Source of the DNA: a bacterium
GTDB lineage: Bacteria; SZUA-182; DTGQ01
DNA length: 64,000 nt
Assembly (NCBI GenBank): GCA_040755755.1
Contig: JBFLZW010000035.1
Span: 1 to 64,000, forward strand
Direction: 5' to 3'
A program made the translations under genes and the position numbers. Below the pieces are notes generated by a model, which saw nothing but the letters and a program-made list of their open reading frames with translations, did no database searches and was not told the origin of the DNA. This document shows, one piece after another, positions 19,509 to 28,980 of this stretch (its first letter is position 1; each line of letters begins with the position of its first letter).

Positions 19509-19536
19509 ATTCTATTCAGTTTGACATACATGTCAA
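19509..19536 (-). promoter_or_regulatory. Promoter with dyad over the -35 box
   Basis: Minus strand: TTGACA (19536-19531), 16-nt spacer, TAGAAT (19514-19509), upstream of the amine oxidase gene. The -35 is half of a dyad, TTGACAT-AC-ATGTCAA (19521-19536), which could be a repressor site. Positions 19540-19800 hold no gene. Confidence 0.5.
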
Positions 19537-19816
19537 TCGGTGCAGTTGCCTCCATGCAACTACCATGATCAAGCAGCTCCGGCATTTTCAACAGACTGAA
19601 ATGAAAAACCCGGCCAATGCAAGCTGCCCATTTTCACTATTCCACCCCCCTGTTTAAATTAATAGACAGTGCTAGCCATTGATTTTTTTGCTGATCATTC
19701 AAAAAACATACCTCCTTCCGGGCAAAGTGTGGTAGTTTTATCACAAAAATAGCAGCCATCTTTTTAACCATAACCTAACATAATGATTTATCGAAAGAAA
19801 ATTACTCCAGCCATAC

Positions 19817-19832
19817 TGGCACGCAAAATGCA
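19817..19832 (+). promoter_or_regulatory. Sigma-54 (-24/-12) promoter upstream of lpxC
   Basis: TGGCACGCAAAATGCA: a perfect TGGCACG block and ATGCA where TTGCA is consensus, with 12-nt GG-to-GC spacing. It points at lpxC, which starts at 20003, leaving a leader of about 160 nt. Stops close the leader frames, so nothing else is coded before lpxC. Confidence 0.6.
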
Positions 19833-20002
19833 TTCCTATCAGTGGATAGAGTATTCAGCAAGCTCCTGAACTAAACCGAGAACCCAGTAACAGAACCAGG
19901 ATTCTTTGACCGAGTACGAGAACAGGTTAAAAGATAGCGAGTTGGGAAGATTGGAAGATCACAATTTCAAGCCAACTCGGGCGAAAGAGGCAGGGCACGA
20001 GA

Positions 20003-20959
20003 ATGATTTCTTACCAGAGAACAATCAGAGAGAGAATCAGTTGTACCGGCATCGGCCTTCATTCCGGAAAAAAATCAAAAATGACGCTCGTTCCGGCTGA
20101 GCCTGACAGCGGAATTCGATTTCAGCGTACCGATGTGCCGGGAAAGGGTTGTTTGATCGAGGCATCATACCGGAATCTGGCAACCGTGAACTATGCAACT
20201 ACATTATCAAAAGACGGGCAGAGCGTTCAGACAGTTGAGCACCTGCTGGCTGCTGTGGCTGGCGTGGGTATCGACAATCTGCTCATCGAAATCGATTCAG
20301 AAGAAGTGCCGATCATGGACGGTAGTTCGGCACCATTTGTCTTCCTGCTGCAGGAAGCGGGAATTTTAGAGCAGCCGGCGCCTAAAAAATATCTCAAGAT
20401 CAAAAAAGCCATTCAGGTAGGTGCGGACGATAAATTTATCAGAATTCTCCCCGCGAAAGAGCTGGAAGTTACCTACACCATCAATTTTAATCATCCGCTC
20501 ATTAATACCCAGCAGGCACATTACGTCATTACCGAATCCTCCTTTATCAAGAAAATATCCCGCGCCCGTACATTCGGCTTTCTCCACGAAGCCAAACAGC
20601 TCCGGGAAGCGGGATTGATCAAGGGAGGATCTCTGGACAATGCGATTGTGGTCGGTGATTATCACATTCTGAATGGAAGCTTGCGGTTTGAGGATGAGTT
20701 TGTCTGCCATAAGATCATCGATTTCATTGGCGACCTCTATCTGCTTGGACGCCCGATAATCGGCCATGTCATTGCTTATAAGGCGGGGCACGGGCTTCAT
20801 TCCCTGCTGGTTAAGGAAATCGCCCAATATATCCATACATGGGAGTTTATTCCTGAGCTTGAAGAGACAACCAGCCTTCCTGAAACGATTATATCTCCTC
20901 AGGAGATCGTTTACTCCTGCTCCACCAAGCCAAGCCTGGCAGCTACAACAGCCTCCTGA
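20003..20959 (+). CDS. lpxC: UDP-3-O-acyl-N-acetylglucosamine deacetylase
   Basis: Zinc enzyme for the committed step of lipid A synthesis, 318 aa, full length. Zinc ligands are H80 (VEHLLAA), H236 and D240 (CHKIIDFIGD); H263 (KAGHGLH) is the general acid/base. The opening QRTIRERISCTGIGLHSG and VPIMDGSSAPF are diagnostic. It stands alone on the plus strand, not in an envelope gene cluster, and converges with speB (63 nt). The Shine-Dalgarno is weak (GGCACGAGA). The sigma-54-like promoter at 19817 suggests unusual control for an essential gene, which is inference. Confidence 0.95.
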   Translation: MISYQRTIRERISCTGIGLHSGKKSKMTLVPAEPDSGIRFQRTDVPGKGCLIEASYRNLATVNYATTLSKDGQSVQTVEHLLAAVAGVGIDNLLIEIDSEEVPIMDGSSAPFVFLLQEAGILEQPAPKKYLKIKKAIQVGADDKFIRILPAKELEVTYTINFNHPLINTQQAHYVITESSFIKKISRARTFGFLHEAKQLREAGLIKGGSLDNAIVVGDYHILNGSLRFEDEFVCHKIIDFIGDLYLLGRPIIGHVIAYKAGHGLHSLLVKEIAQYIHTWEFIPELEETTSLPETIISPQEIVYSCSTKPSLAATTAS

Positions 20960-21022
20960 GGTCAAAAGGGAACCGCACGAGGCTGTATCATCCGGCCAAG
21001 GGAAATCTCAAAATTGAGACAG

Positions 21023-21895
21023 TCAGGAGGAAGCGAAGTACAGCAGCAGGGCTTCCCGGATAATTTTGGCTGCCACAATACTGCTCACCTGATGAGGGGT
21101 CTGATACGGCAGAAGCTCTACCACATCCATACCAACCACCCGTGCGGCACGAAAAATGGATAAGACCTGCATCAATTGATGAAAACTGAGCCCGCCGGGC
21201 TCAGGTGTACCGGTTCCCGGCAGGGCCGAAGGGTCCAGGACGTCTAAATCAAGACTGATGTAGACAGGCTGCGCCTGAATTTTTCGCTCTATGATCTCAA
21301 GGTCGGCCTGAGAAGTTTTATGGTGAGTTTTATATTCACCGCCAATCCGGCGGGCAATCAGAAACTCCTCCTGGCATCCTGACCGGATGCCCACCTGAAT
21401 CAAACGGGAGTCTCCGATCATCTCCAGAACTCTGCGCATAACCGTGCTGTGCGACAGCCGCTCTCCCAGATATTCATCCCGCAAGTCTGCATGAGCATCG
21501 AGGTGAATCACCAAAAGGTCAGGATAATGCTTCCGAAAGGCCGTAATGACAGGCAGACTGATCAGATGCTCTCCTCCCAGGGTGATGGGAACTTTATGGT
21601 CGTTGAGCACCTGATCGATGGCCTGATTGATGAGGTCAAGGGCCCGCTGGGTATTCCCGAACGGCAATTCCAGATCGCCGAGGTCACAGAAGGCGACTTG
21701 CGACAGGTTCCTGTTTAAATCCGGGCTGTAACTTTCCACGGCCCAGGATGCTTCGCGGATAGCATTGGGTGCGAATCGTGATCCGGGCTGATAGGTTGAA
21801 GTGCCATCAAAAGGGCAGCCGAGAAGCACCAGAGAAGCATCGGCATATTCTGCGTTGGCATCGAGAAAGTGCAGGCGGTTAAAGCGAGCTTCCAT
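21023..21895 (-). CDS. speB: Agmatinase
   Basis: Agmatine ureohydrolase of 290 aa: agmatine + water gives putrescine + urea. The dimanganese-binding motifs are all present: GGEHLISLP, HLDAHADLRDEY and SLDLDVLDPSALPGTGTPEPGG. It is the last gene of the polyamine operon and overlaps the end of speE by 17 nt. With pdaD and speE upstream it completes arginine to agmatine to putrescine to spermidine. Arginase-superfamily members with other guanidino substrates exist, but the context strongly favours agmatine. Confidence 0.92.
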   Translation of the reverse strand: MEARFNRLHFLDANAEYADASLVLLGCPFDGTSTYQPGSRFAPNAIREASWAVESYSPDLNRNLSQVAFCDLGDLELPFGNTQRALDLINQAIDQVLNDHKVPITLGGEHLISLPVITAFRKHYPDLLVIHLDAHADLRDEYLGERLSHSTVMRRVLEMIGDSRLIQVGIRSGCQEEFLIARRIGGEYKTHHKTSQADLEIIERKIQAQPVYISLDLDVLDPSALPGTGTPEPGGLSFHQLMQVLSIFRAARVVGMDVVELLPYQTPHQVSSIVAAKIIREALLLYFASS

Positions 21896-22739
21896 TCGGC
21901 AGCATTTCCCTTATGAAATTCGGCAGGCTGAAGGATGCGCGGTGAATCTGCGGATTATAATACCTGGGTCTGGGCTGGAGCTTCTCATACCGCTCTCCAT
22001 CGGGGTGCTCGCTGTTATCGGTCCCCTTCGAACACCAGGCAAAGCTCCAGCAACCGGCCGGGTAGGTAGGGATAAAGGCCAGGTACATTCTGGAAACCGG
22101 GAAGACATGCCTGAGTTTCTGATGCATGGGGCGGATTATCTTCTCATGCAGGAACGGTGATTCCGACTGGGCTGCCATAATACCGTCCTCCCGGAGTGCA
22201 TGAGAAATATCCCGATAGAAAGACTCGGTAAAGAGACCCTCTCCCGGACCGATAGGGTCGGTCGAGTCAATGATAATCACGTCATACTCGGGCCGGGAAT
22301 CTTTAACGAATTGTATCCCATCGGCTACATGAATGGTAACCTTCGGGGAACTTAATAATCCCTGGCTGAGGCCAGGGAAATACTCCTTACATTTTTCAAT
22401 AACCATTTCGTCGATTTCAACCAGGTCAATGTGCTCAACACCGGGGTGCTTCAGGGCTTCGCGGACAGTTCCCCCATCGCCCCCTCCGATAATCAGAATC
22501 TTCCGGGGGTCGGGATGAGAAAGCAGGGGAACATGAGCGATCATCTCATGGTAGACAAATTCATCCCGCTCGGTTACCATGACCAGACCATCCAGCAGGA
22601 GGATTTTCCCGTAGTGCGGTGTCTGAAGAATCGCGATGTCCTGATATCTGGTTCTTCCCTGAAACAGGCAGTCGGTAACCTTAATTGTAATTCCGGTATT
22701 CTCGGTATGTTTTTCCGTATACCAAAGTTCCATAGTCAA
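21879..22739 (-). CDS. speE: Spermidine synthase
   Basis: Aminopropyltransferase of 286 aa that moves the aminopropyl group of decarboxylated SAM to putrescine. It opens with a small beta-strand domain (ELWYTEKHTENTGI), then the Rossmann core with IIGGGDGGTVREALKH, VEIDEMVIEKCKEYF and the catalytic DSTDPIGPG motif. It lies 7 nt after pdaD and overlaps speB. Length and motifs are standard for the bacterial enzyme. The donor is made by speD at the head of the same operon. Confidence 0.95.
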   Translation of the reverse strand: MTMELWYTEKHTENTGITIKVTDCLFQGRTRYQDIAILQTPHYGKILLLDGLVMVTERDEFVYHEMIAHVPLLSHPDPRKILIIGGGDGGTVREALKHPGVEHIDLVEIDEMVIEKCKEYFPGLSQGLLSSPKVTIHVADGIQFVKDSRPEYDVIIIDSTDPIGPGEGLFTESFYRDISHALREDGIMAAQSESPFLHEKIIRPMHQKLRHVFPVSRMYLAFIPTYPAGCWSFAWCSKGTDNSEHPDGERYEKLQPRPRYYNPQIHRASFSLPNFIREMLPNGSSL

Positions 22740-22746
22740 CAGCTCC

Positions 22747-23214
22747 TCAATCCCATAAGACTACTGCGGCAAACGCAGCCCCGATCTTTTTAACCTGATA
22801 TTCAATGGAAATACTCTGGATTTCTCTGATGTCCTGCCGCCGAAGCTTCATTCCCTGCTCAGCCATATGCCGGACAATGATTTCAATATCATGCTTCCTC
22901 CCTTGAGCGGAGTACTCCATGATCAGGCCGGGATAATCCGGGTCGGCAGGGAAAGCGGCAGCTACAGCAGCGGAGATAAACTCATCCTGCATATCGCTGC
23001 TGATCGAGGCATAGGCCACGGGGACGAGTGAGCCAGCCGGAATGGAACAGGGGGGAATCTTCACGCACCTTGGAGGAACGATGCTGCTCATTTTCACCAG
23101 GTTCAGATTCCCGATACCGGCGTCCAGGAGAGCACCGTCAAAGGCATTCAGGGGAGTATATCCTTCAGATGCTCCGGCAACGAAAAAATATTTGGTCGGT
23201 GTTTTAATGATCAT
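22747..23214 (-). CDS. pdaD: Pyruvoyl-dependent arginine decarboxylase
   Basis: A 155-aa proenzyme that self-cleaves between S43 and S44 ([10 protein letters not shown]) to give a pyruvoyl cofactor and then decarboxylates arginine to agmatine. The conserved [13 protein letters not shown] and [10 protein letters not shown] blocks are present. This type is common in archaea, chlamydiae and some anaerobic bacteria, in place of the larger PLP enzyme SpeA. It lies 8 nt after speD and 7 nt before speE. With speD it makes the first two decarboxylases of the operon both pyruvoyl enzymes, so the pathway needs no PLP. Confidence 0.93.
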   Translation of the reverse strand: MIIKTPTKYFFVAGASEGYTPLNAFDGALLDAGIGNLNLVKMSSIVPPRCVKIPPCSIPAGSLVPVAYASISSDMQDEFISAAVAAAFPADPDYPGLIMEYSAQGRKHDIEIIVRHMAEQGMKLRRQDIREIQSISIEYQVKKIGAAFAAVVLWD

Positions 23215-23222
23215 CCTACTCT

Positions 23223-23642
23223 CTAACCTTGCTTATTGCCAGATGAATTAAGGGTTTCTACCAATGGCTTGTAAGGGAGATGCTGATTGGGTAAATCGAG
23301 CTGTCCTCTTTTCATTTCCATTGTAGTAGCATAGGAAGCTTTGAGCTTCGTTTTCAAAAATTCAAAGGCTTTCCATGGATCTACCGTATCGCCGCAGGTG
23401 AATATATCAACCGCTGCATAGCCATACTCCGGCCAGGTATGAATGGCCAGATGCGACTCGGCAATAACGACTACTCCGCTGATTCCATGCGGATTAAATA
23501 AATGAAACACACTTTTCACGATGGTGGCGTTGCAAGCCTCGGCAGCGCTTTCCATGTATTTCTGAATAAGGTTACAGCTATTCAATATGCTATGATCACA
23601 GTCATAGTATTCAGCAAGTATTTGGCGGCCTAGCGCTATCAT
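23223..23642 (-). CDS. speD: S-adenosylmethionine decarboxylase proenzyme
   Basis: A 139-aa class 1B AdoMet decarboxylase. Self-processing gives the pyruvoyl group at S63 ([19 protein letters not shown]); H68 and C83 match the processing and proton-donor residues known from the Thermotoga enzyme. It supplies decarboxylated SAM to SpeE. The C-terminus carries about 15 residues beyond the usual core. First annotated gene of the operon: AAGGAGG lies 8 nt before the ATG but is embedded in a short upstream ORF (23646-23666) whose stop is 3 nt away. Confidence 0.94.
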   Translation of the reverse strand: MIALGRQILAEYYDCDHSILNSCNLIQKYMESAAEACNATIVKSVFHLFNPHGISGVVVIAESHLAIHTWPEYGYAAVDIFTCGDTVDPWKAFEFLKTKLKASYATTMEMKRGQLDLPNQHLPYKPLVETLNSSGNKQG

Positions 23643-23645
23643 AAG

Positions 23646-23666
23646 CTACCCTCCTTCTTTGCCCAT
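23646..23666 (-). CDS. Short upstream ORF before speD (MGKEGG)
   Basis: Minus strand: GGGAGG, then ATA, then ATG at 23666, reading MGKEGG and TAG at 23648-23646, three nt before the speD ATG. An in-frame ATG at 23684 would extend it to MSKGGIMGKEGG. The codons GAA-GGA-GGG contain the Shine-Dalgarno of speD, so a ribosome on this ORF would cover that site. That layout could make speD translation depend on uORF translation or on stalling at its end. Eukaryotic AdoMet decarboxylase mRNAs use a hexapeptide uORF for polyamine control, and SpeFL does so for E. coli speF. Expression here is unproven. Confidence 0.45.
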   Translation of the reverse strand: MGKEGG

Positions 23667-23714
23667 TATACCTCCCTTGCTCATTAATAAGCAGTCCACA
23701 AAAAGAAGAGGACT

Positions 23715-23743
23715 ATTCTACCCTATTTAATGCGGAATGTAAA
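23715..23743 (-). promoter_or_regulatory. Sigma-70 promoter of the polyamine operon
   Basis: Minus strand: TTTACA (23743-23738), 17-nt spacer, TAGAAT (23720-23715). The predicted start lies about 65 nt before speD, so the uORF is inside the leader. From 23744 to 24006 there is no gene. Confidence 0.65.
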
Positions 23744-24006
23744 GAATTATTTTTCCAAAAAAACATTTGCTATGTGCATGATTTTATGGTAATTTTAACT
23801 GAACAGGCAGAAGTTGAAAGAGAATAGGGAAGGTCCGAAATCATCATAAGGTGAAATTACACCGCAGAAAGCTGCCAGCATGCAGTCTGGAAAATCATAT
23901 TGACAATCGGTTTGATTTATGAGATTCTGTCTGCTGATAAGTATCTCTAAGATATTTAAATTTAATCGATTTTTTATTACAATCTCAGTTTCAAGGAGAA
24001 GAGAAA

Positions 24007-24225
24007 ATGTTTGACGAGGTAAAAAAAGCCCTGGAAGAAATTCGCCCCATATTGCAGGCCGATGGAGGGGATGTGGAACTGATAGGGGTTTCCGATGGTG
24101 TGGTCAGGCTGAAGCTGATCGGGGCCTGCTCCGGATGCGCCATGGCTAAAATGACCCTGAAGATGGGTATCGAGAGAAAATTGAGAGAAAAGGTGCCTCA
24201 GATCAAGGGAGTGGAAGAGGTATAG
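24007..24225 (+). CDS. NifU C-terminal-domain Fe-S scaffold protein
   Basis: A 72-aa stand-alone Nfu domain. C41 and C44 in GACSGCAMA are the pair that binds a 4Fe-4S cluster between two subunits. The opening EIRPILQADGGDVEL is diagnostic. It acts as a cytoplasmic Fe-S carrier. Monocistronic, with AAGGAGAAGAG upstream, between the divergent polyamine operon and rng. Its length is normal for the single-domain type. Confidence 0.92.
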   Translation: MFDEVKKALEEIRPILQADGGDVELIGVSDGVVRLKLIGACSGCAMAKMTLKMGIERKLREKVPQIKGVEEV

Positions 24226-24334
24226 GTGTGGCAGGGAAGGGAATGATCCGGTGGTATCAGTTCTGAGGCGGCCGGTTGGAAATTGAACCGTCAAGGCCGT
24301 ACCGATTAAAATTATCATTGCCGCGATAAAATAA

Positions 24335-24363
24335 TTGACAAGTACGCCTTTTTTTCATAGAGT
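24335..24363 (+). promoter_or_regulatory. Sigma-70 promoter of rng and the ribosomal-protein operon
   Basis: TTGACA (24335-24340), 17-nt spacer, TAGAGT (24358-24363). The start site would be near 24370, about 65 nt before the rng TTG start. Confidence 0.6.
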
Positions 24364-24434
24364 AATATACTTCGCTCTGCTTTGTTGTCTGCGGATCACG
24401 GAAACTATCAAAATTCTAATTCGGGTATACGAAT

Positions 24435-25958
24435 TTGAAAGAGATTATTATAAATGCTAATCCTTACGAAAAACGAGTCGCTTTACTGGAGAACCGCCTC
24501 TTAACGGAAATTTATATTGAACGACGAAGAAGCAAAAGGATAAATGGTAATATCTATAAGGGAAGAGTAGCCCGGGTTCTACCCGGAATGCAGGCGGCTT
24601 TCGTTGATATTGGCATTGGACGGGATGCTTTTTTATATGTAGTGGATGTTACCGATCCATCACTGGACTATGATAAGGTCATGCTGCCTGACGATGTCGA
24701 TGCCCTTGACACTGCCGAAGATATCATCGAAGAAAAAAGCCCTTCTCACTACAACGGCGCAGCCATTGAAGATTTGCTGAAAGAGGGGCAGGAGGTGCTG
24801 GTCCAGGTTTCCAAGGAGCCTCTGGGAACAAAGGGAGCACGGGTTACAACCAATATTACCCTTCCCGGCCGGTATCTGGTGTTTATGCCGACCGTGGACC
24901 ATATCGGGATTTCCCGGAGGATTGAGGATAAAACCGAGCGGTCCAGGCTGCGGGATTTAATTACCCGGCTGAAAAAGCCCAATGTCGGCTATATTGTCCG
25001 GACCGTAGGTGAAGGAAAAGATGAAAAGCACTTCCGGGCTGACATGGATTATTTATCGAAGCTCTGGGAAAATATCCTTATTAAAAGCAATAGCTGCTCC
25101 GCTCCCTGCCTGGTTCACCGGGAATTGGATATCCTGCTGAAGACCTTACGCGATATTTTCAATAATGACGTTGACCAGTTGGTTATCGACTCCCGAGAAG
25201 AATATGACCGGTGCAACGAATTCCTCGAATCATTTCTTCCCAGTCTGACTGACCGGGTTAAATTCTATGCCAAGCCGAAGCCCATCTTTGATGAATACGA
25301 TATCGACCGCCAGATCGAGGATGCCCTCTCGCCAAAAGTCTGGCTCAAATCCGGCGGGTACATCGTTATTGACGAGACCGAGGCATTGATTGCCATTGAT
25401 GTCAATACCGGAAAGTTTGTCGGTGAAACGAGCCTTGAGGAAACCATCTTCAAGATCAATATGGAGGCCATTCAGGAAATCGTCCGCCAGGTGCGGCTCA
25501 GAGATCTGGGGGGAATTATTGTTATCGATTTCATCGACATGGAAAGTGAGGAAAACCGCTCCAGAGTCCTTCAGGCCCTGGAAGAGGAATTGAAGCGCGA
25601 CCGCATGCGAACCAAGGTCCTTCAACTGACCGAACTGGGACTGGTTGAAATGACCCGCAAAAGAATCAAGCAGAGCCTGTCGAACATCCTCACTACCCCC
25701 TGCCCCTATTGCAAGGGAACCGGGCGGGTAAAATCGGTTCTCACCATCTGCCGGACCATCCAGCGGGAAATCGACCGGCTGGCACCATCCTGTAAAGGAG
25801 ATGAAATTCTCATTAAAGCCCATCCCAGCATCGCCGCTTTCTTCTATAAGCAGGAGGATGCCCTCCTGGAATATCTGGAAGGAAAATATAACAAACGGAT
25901 TACCGTGCGGAGTGATCCGGAACTTCATTATGAACAGTATGACATCGTTGTCTTGTAA
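24435..25958 (+). CDS. rng: Ribonuclease G/E family endoribonuclease
   Basis: A 507-aa single-strand-specific endoribonuclease for rRNA maturation and mRNA decay. An S1 RNA-binding domain lies near residues 37-125 (NIYKGRVARVLPGMQAAFVDIG). The catalytic core has AIDVNTGKFVG and IVIDFIDM, whose Asp residues hold the magnesium ion, and TPCPYCKGTGR is the zinc-link region. There is no long disordered tail, so it is RNase G-sized rather than RNase E. Start is TTG (MKEIIINANP) with poor Shine-Dalgarno. It precedes rplU by 23 nt, a common arrangement. Confidence 0.94.
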   Translation: MKEIIINANPYEKRVALLENRLLTEIYIERRRSKRINGNIYKGRVARVLPGMQAAFVDIGIGRDAFLYVVDVTDPSLDYDKVMLPDDVDALDTAEDIIEEKSPSHYNGAAIEDLLKEGQEVLVQVSKEPLGTKGARVTTNITLPGRYLVFMPTVDHIGISRRIEDKTERSRLRDLITRLKKPNVGYIVRTVGEGKDEKHFRADMDYLSKLWENILIKSNSCSAPCLVHRELDILLKTLRDIFNNDVDQLVIDSREEYDRCNEFLESFLPSLTDRVKFYAKPKPIFDEYDIDRQIEDALSPKVWLKSGGYIVIDETEALIAIDVNTGKFVGETSLEETIFKINMEAIQEIVRQVRLRDLGGIIVIDFIDMESEENRSRVLQALEEELKRDRMRTKVLQLTELGLVEMTRKRIKQSLSNILTTPCPYCKGTGRVKSVLTICRTIQREIDRLAPSCKGDEILIKAHPSIAAFFYKQEDALLEYLEGKYNKRITVRSDPELHYEQYDIVVL

Positions 25959-25981
25959 CCTTCGAGGAGGTGTAAGCGTTA

Positions 25982-26299
25982 ATGTATGCAGTGATTGAGA
26001 CAGGGGGGAAACAATATAAAATTTCCCCGGGCGATACTATCGCCGTTGAAAAACTTGACGGAGAAAATGGCACCCAGGTAGAGTTCGATCAGGTGCATCT
26101 GATTGCCGACAATGAGAAAATCTGGTGCGGGCAGGGAGTAAAAGGTGCCAGGGTGCGGGGGACGATCATGGGCGAGAAAAAAGGGAAAAAAGTGATCGCC
26201 TTCAAGTATAAAAGAAGGAAAAGTTCCCGGAAAAAAATCGGACACCGGCAGCATTATACCAGCATCCGGGTGGATGAGATTCTGCCTGCGGCGGTTTAG
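25982..26299 (+). CDS. rplU: Large ribosomal subunit protein bL21
   Basis: A 105-aa 50S subunit protein. [18 protein letters not shown] at the start and [12 protein letters not shown] near the end are diagnostic. GAGGAGGTG precedes the ATG. It lies 23 nt after rng and 26 nt before rpmA in the conserved rplU-rpmA-obgE order. Confidence 0.97.
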   Translation: MYAVIETGGKQYKISPGDTIAVEKLDGENGTQVEFDQVHLIADNEKIWCGQGVKGARVRGTIMGEKKGKKVIAFKYKRRKSSRKKIGHRQHYTSIRVDEILPAAV

Positions 26300-26325
26300 C
26301 TGAACGGGAGAAAGGAGGTGCGATC

Positions 26326-27614
<1,289 letters not shown>

Positions 27615-27633
27615 TGCGACCAAAAACAATTTG

Positions 27634-27703
27634 AACCACGAAATACACGAAACACACGAAAAATACAAAAAATACTTTCGTGTATTTCGTGTATTTCGTG
27701 GTT
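27634..27703. repeat. Near-perfect 28-bp inverted repeat (ACGAAATAC element)
   Basis: Arms 27634-27661 and 27676-27703 pair at 27 of 28 positions around 14 nt of A-rich loop. The unit is (A)CACGAAAT repeated in each arm. It fills the obgE-proB gap. It resembles dispersed intergenic hairpins seen in many bacterial genomes and could stop or slow transcription between obgE and proB. Confidence 0.9.
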
Positions 27704-27733
27704 AATATTCTTTTCTCAGAGGTAAAAAAACCT

Positions 27734-28888
27734 ATGGACACAGATCAGGAGCAACTTGAGCGCAAGCGGAAAATTCTGGAAAATGCCAGGCGGATCGTCG
27801 TCAAGGTGGGCAGTGCGGTTCTGGCTGAAAATGGTTTTGCCTTAAATCGCCAGGCTGTTGCCGACCTGGCCGGTGAAATTTCGGCCCTCACGCAGAATTC
27901 TCACGAGGTAGTCCTGGTTTCCTCCGGAGCCGTTCTGGCCGGGATGGAGCGGCTCGGCATGAAAACCCGGCCGCGGGTTATCCCCCACAAGCAGGCCATT
28001 GCGGCCATCGGGCAAAGCTCTCTGATGCGGGCCTACGAAGAGTGCTTTGGGGAAAACAACCGCACCGTGGCCCAGATTCTGCTGACTACCGATGATATCA
28101 ACCACCGGCAAAGGTACCTGAATGCCCGGAATACGATTTTCACCCTGTTCCGCTATGGAGTAATCCCCATCGTCAACGAGAATGACACCGTAGTGACCAA
28201 TGAGATAAAATTCGGTGACAATGACCGGTTGTCCGGTCTGGTTGCAAGCCTGATCGGTGCGGACCTGTTGATTATCCTCTCCCACGTCGAAGGGCTCTAC
28301 ACCAGTGATCCGACAGAGCAGCCTGCCGGCGAGCTTATTCCTTTCGTGGAGAAAGTCACCGAGAAAATCAGGGGGCTGGCCAGAGGCAAAACCTCGTTCA
28401 TCGGCACCGGCGGCATGCAGACGAAAATTCTCACGGCATATGAGGCGGCCAAATCCGGCATCGCCACCTGGATAGTCAATGGCAAGTCTCCGCATATCCT
28501 TTCCCGGATTTTGCAGCACCCCGACCGGAAAATCGGAACCTTTTTCTTCCCGGAAAAAGATAAACTGGCCAGCCGAAAAATCTGGATCGGCTATGCCCTG
28601 CGGCCCAAGGGAAAAGTGGTGGTCGATGATGGAGCCCGGCATAAGCTGATCGTCGAGAAGAAGAGCCTTTTATCGAGCGGAATCGTGCAGATCGAAGGGA
28701 CTTTCGGAGCTGGAGATCTGGTGCAGTGCGTGGGGCTCGATGGCCGGGAATTTGCCCGTGGGCTGGTAAATTACAACTGTGAGGAGCTGCAAACCATCAA
28801 GGGGAAAAAAACCGGGGAAATCGAAAACCTTCTCGGCTATAAGTATTACGATGAAGTGATTCACCGGGATGATCTGGTAATTCTTTAG
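27734..28888 (+). CDS. proB: Glutamate 5-kinase
   Basis: First step of proline synthesis, 384 aa. The amino-acid-kinase fold has VVKVGSAVL, VSSGAVLAG, IVNENDTV and the GTGGMQTK motif; a PUA domain follows (about 290-384, KGKVVVDDGA onward). The ATG at 27734 gives the normal N-terminus; an in-frame TTG 54 nt upstream lies inside the repeat hairpin and is unlikely. ProA follows after a 92-nt gap holding another repeat. Confidence 0.95.
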   Translation: MDTDQEQLERKRKILENARRIVVKVGSAVLAENGFALNRQAVADLAGEISALTQNSHEVVLVSSGAVLAGMERLGMKTRPRVIPHKQAIAAIGQSSLMRAYEECFGENNRTVAQILLTTDDINHRQRYLNARNTIFTLFRYGVIPIVNENDTVVTNEIKFGDNDRLSGLVASLIGADLLIILSHVEGLYTSDPTEQPAGELIPFVEKVTEKIRGLARGKTSFIGTGGMQTKILTAYEAAKSGIATWIVNGKSPHILSRILQHPDRKIGTFFFPEKDKLASRKIWIGYALRPKGKVVVDDGARHKLIVEKKSLLSSGIVQIEGTFGAGDLVQCVGLDGREFARGLVNYNCEELQTIKGKKTGEIENLLGYKYYDEVIHRDDLVIL

Positions 28889-28915
28889 GAGCCATTCATG
28901 AATAACTTGATGCTT

Positions 28916-28942
28916 TTCTCTGTGCCTCTGTGTCTCTGTGGT
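28916..28942. repeat. CTCTGTG repeat, inverted partner of 31385-31411
   Basis: A 27-nt CTCTGTG-type microsatellite in the proB-proA gap. Its reverse complement matches 31385-31411 at 26 of 27 positions, so the two copies face each other around proA, nadD and rsfS. Confidence 0.85.
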
Positions 28943-28980
28943 GTCATTTGTCTTTTTCTTTTAATGAGGGAGGAACCATT

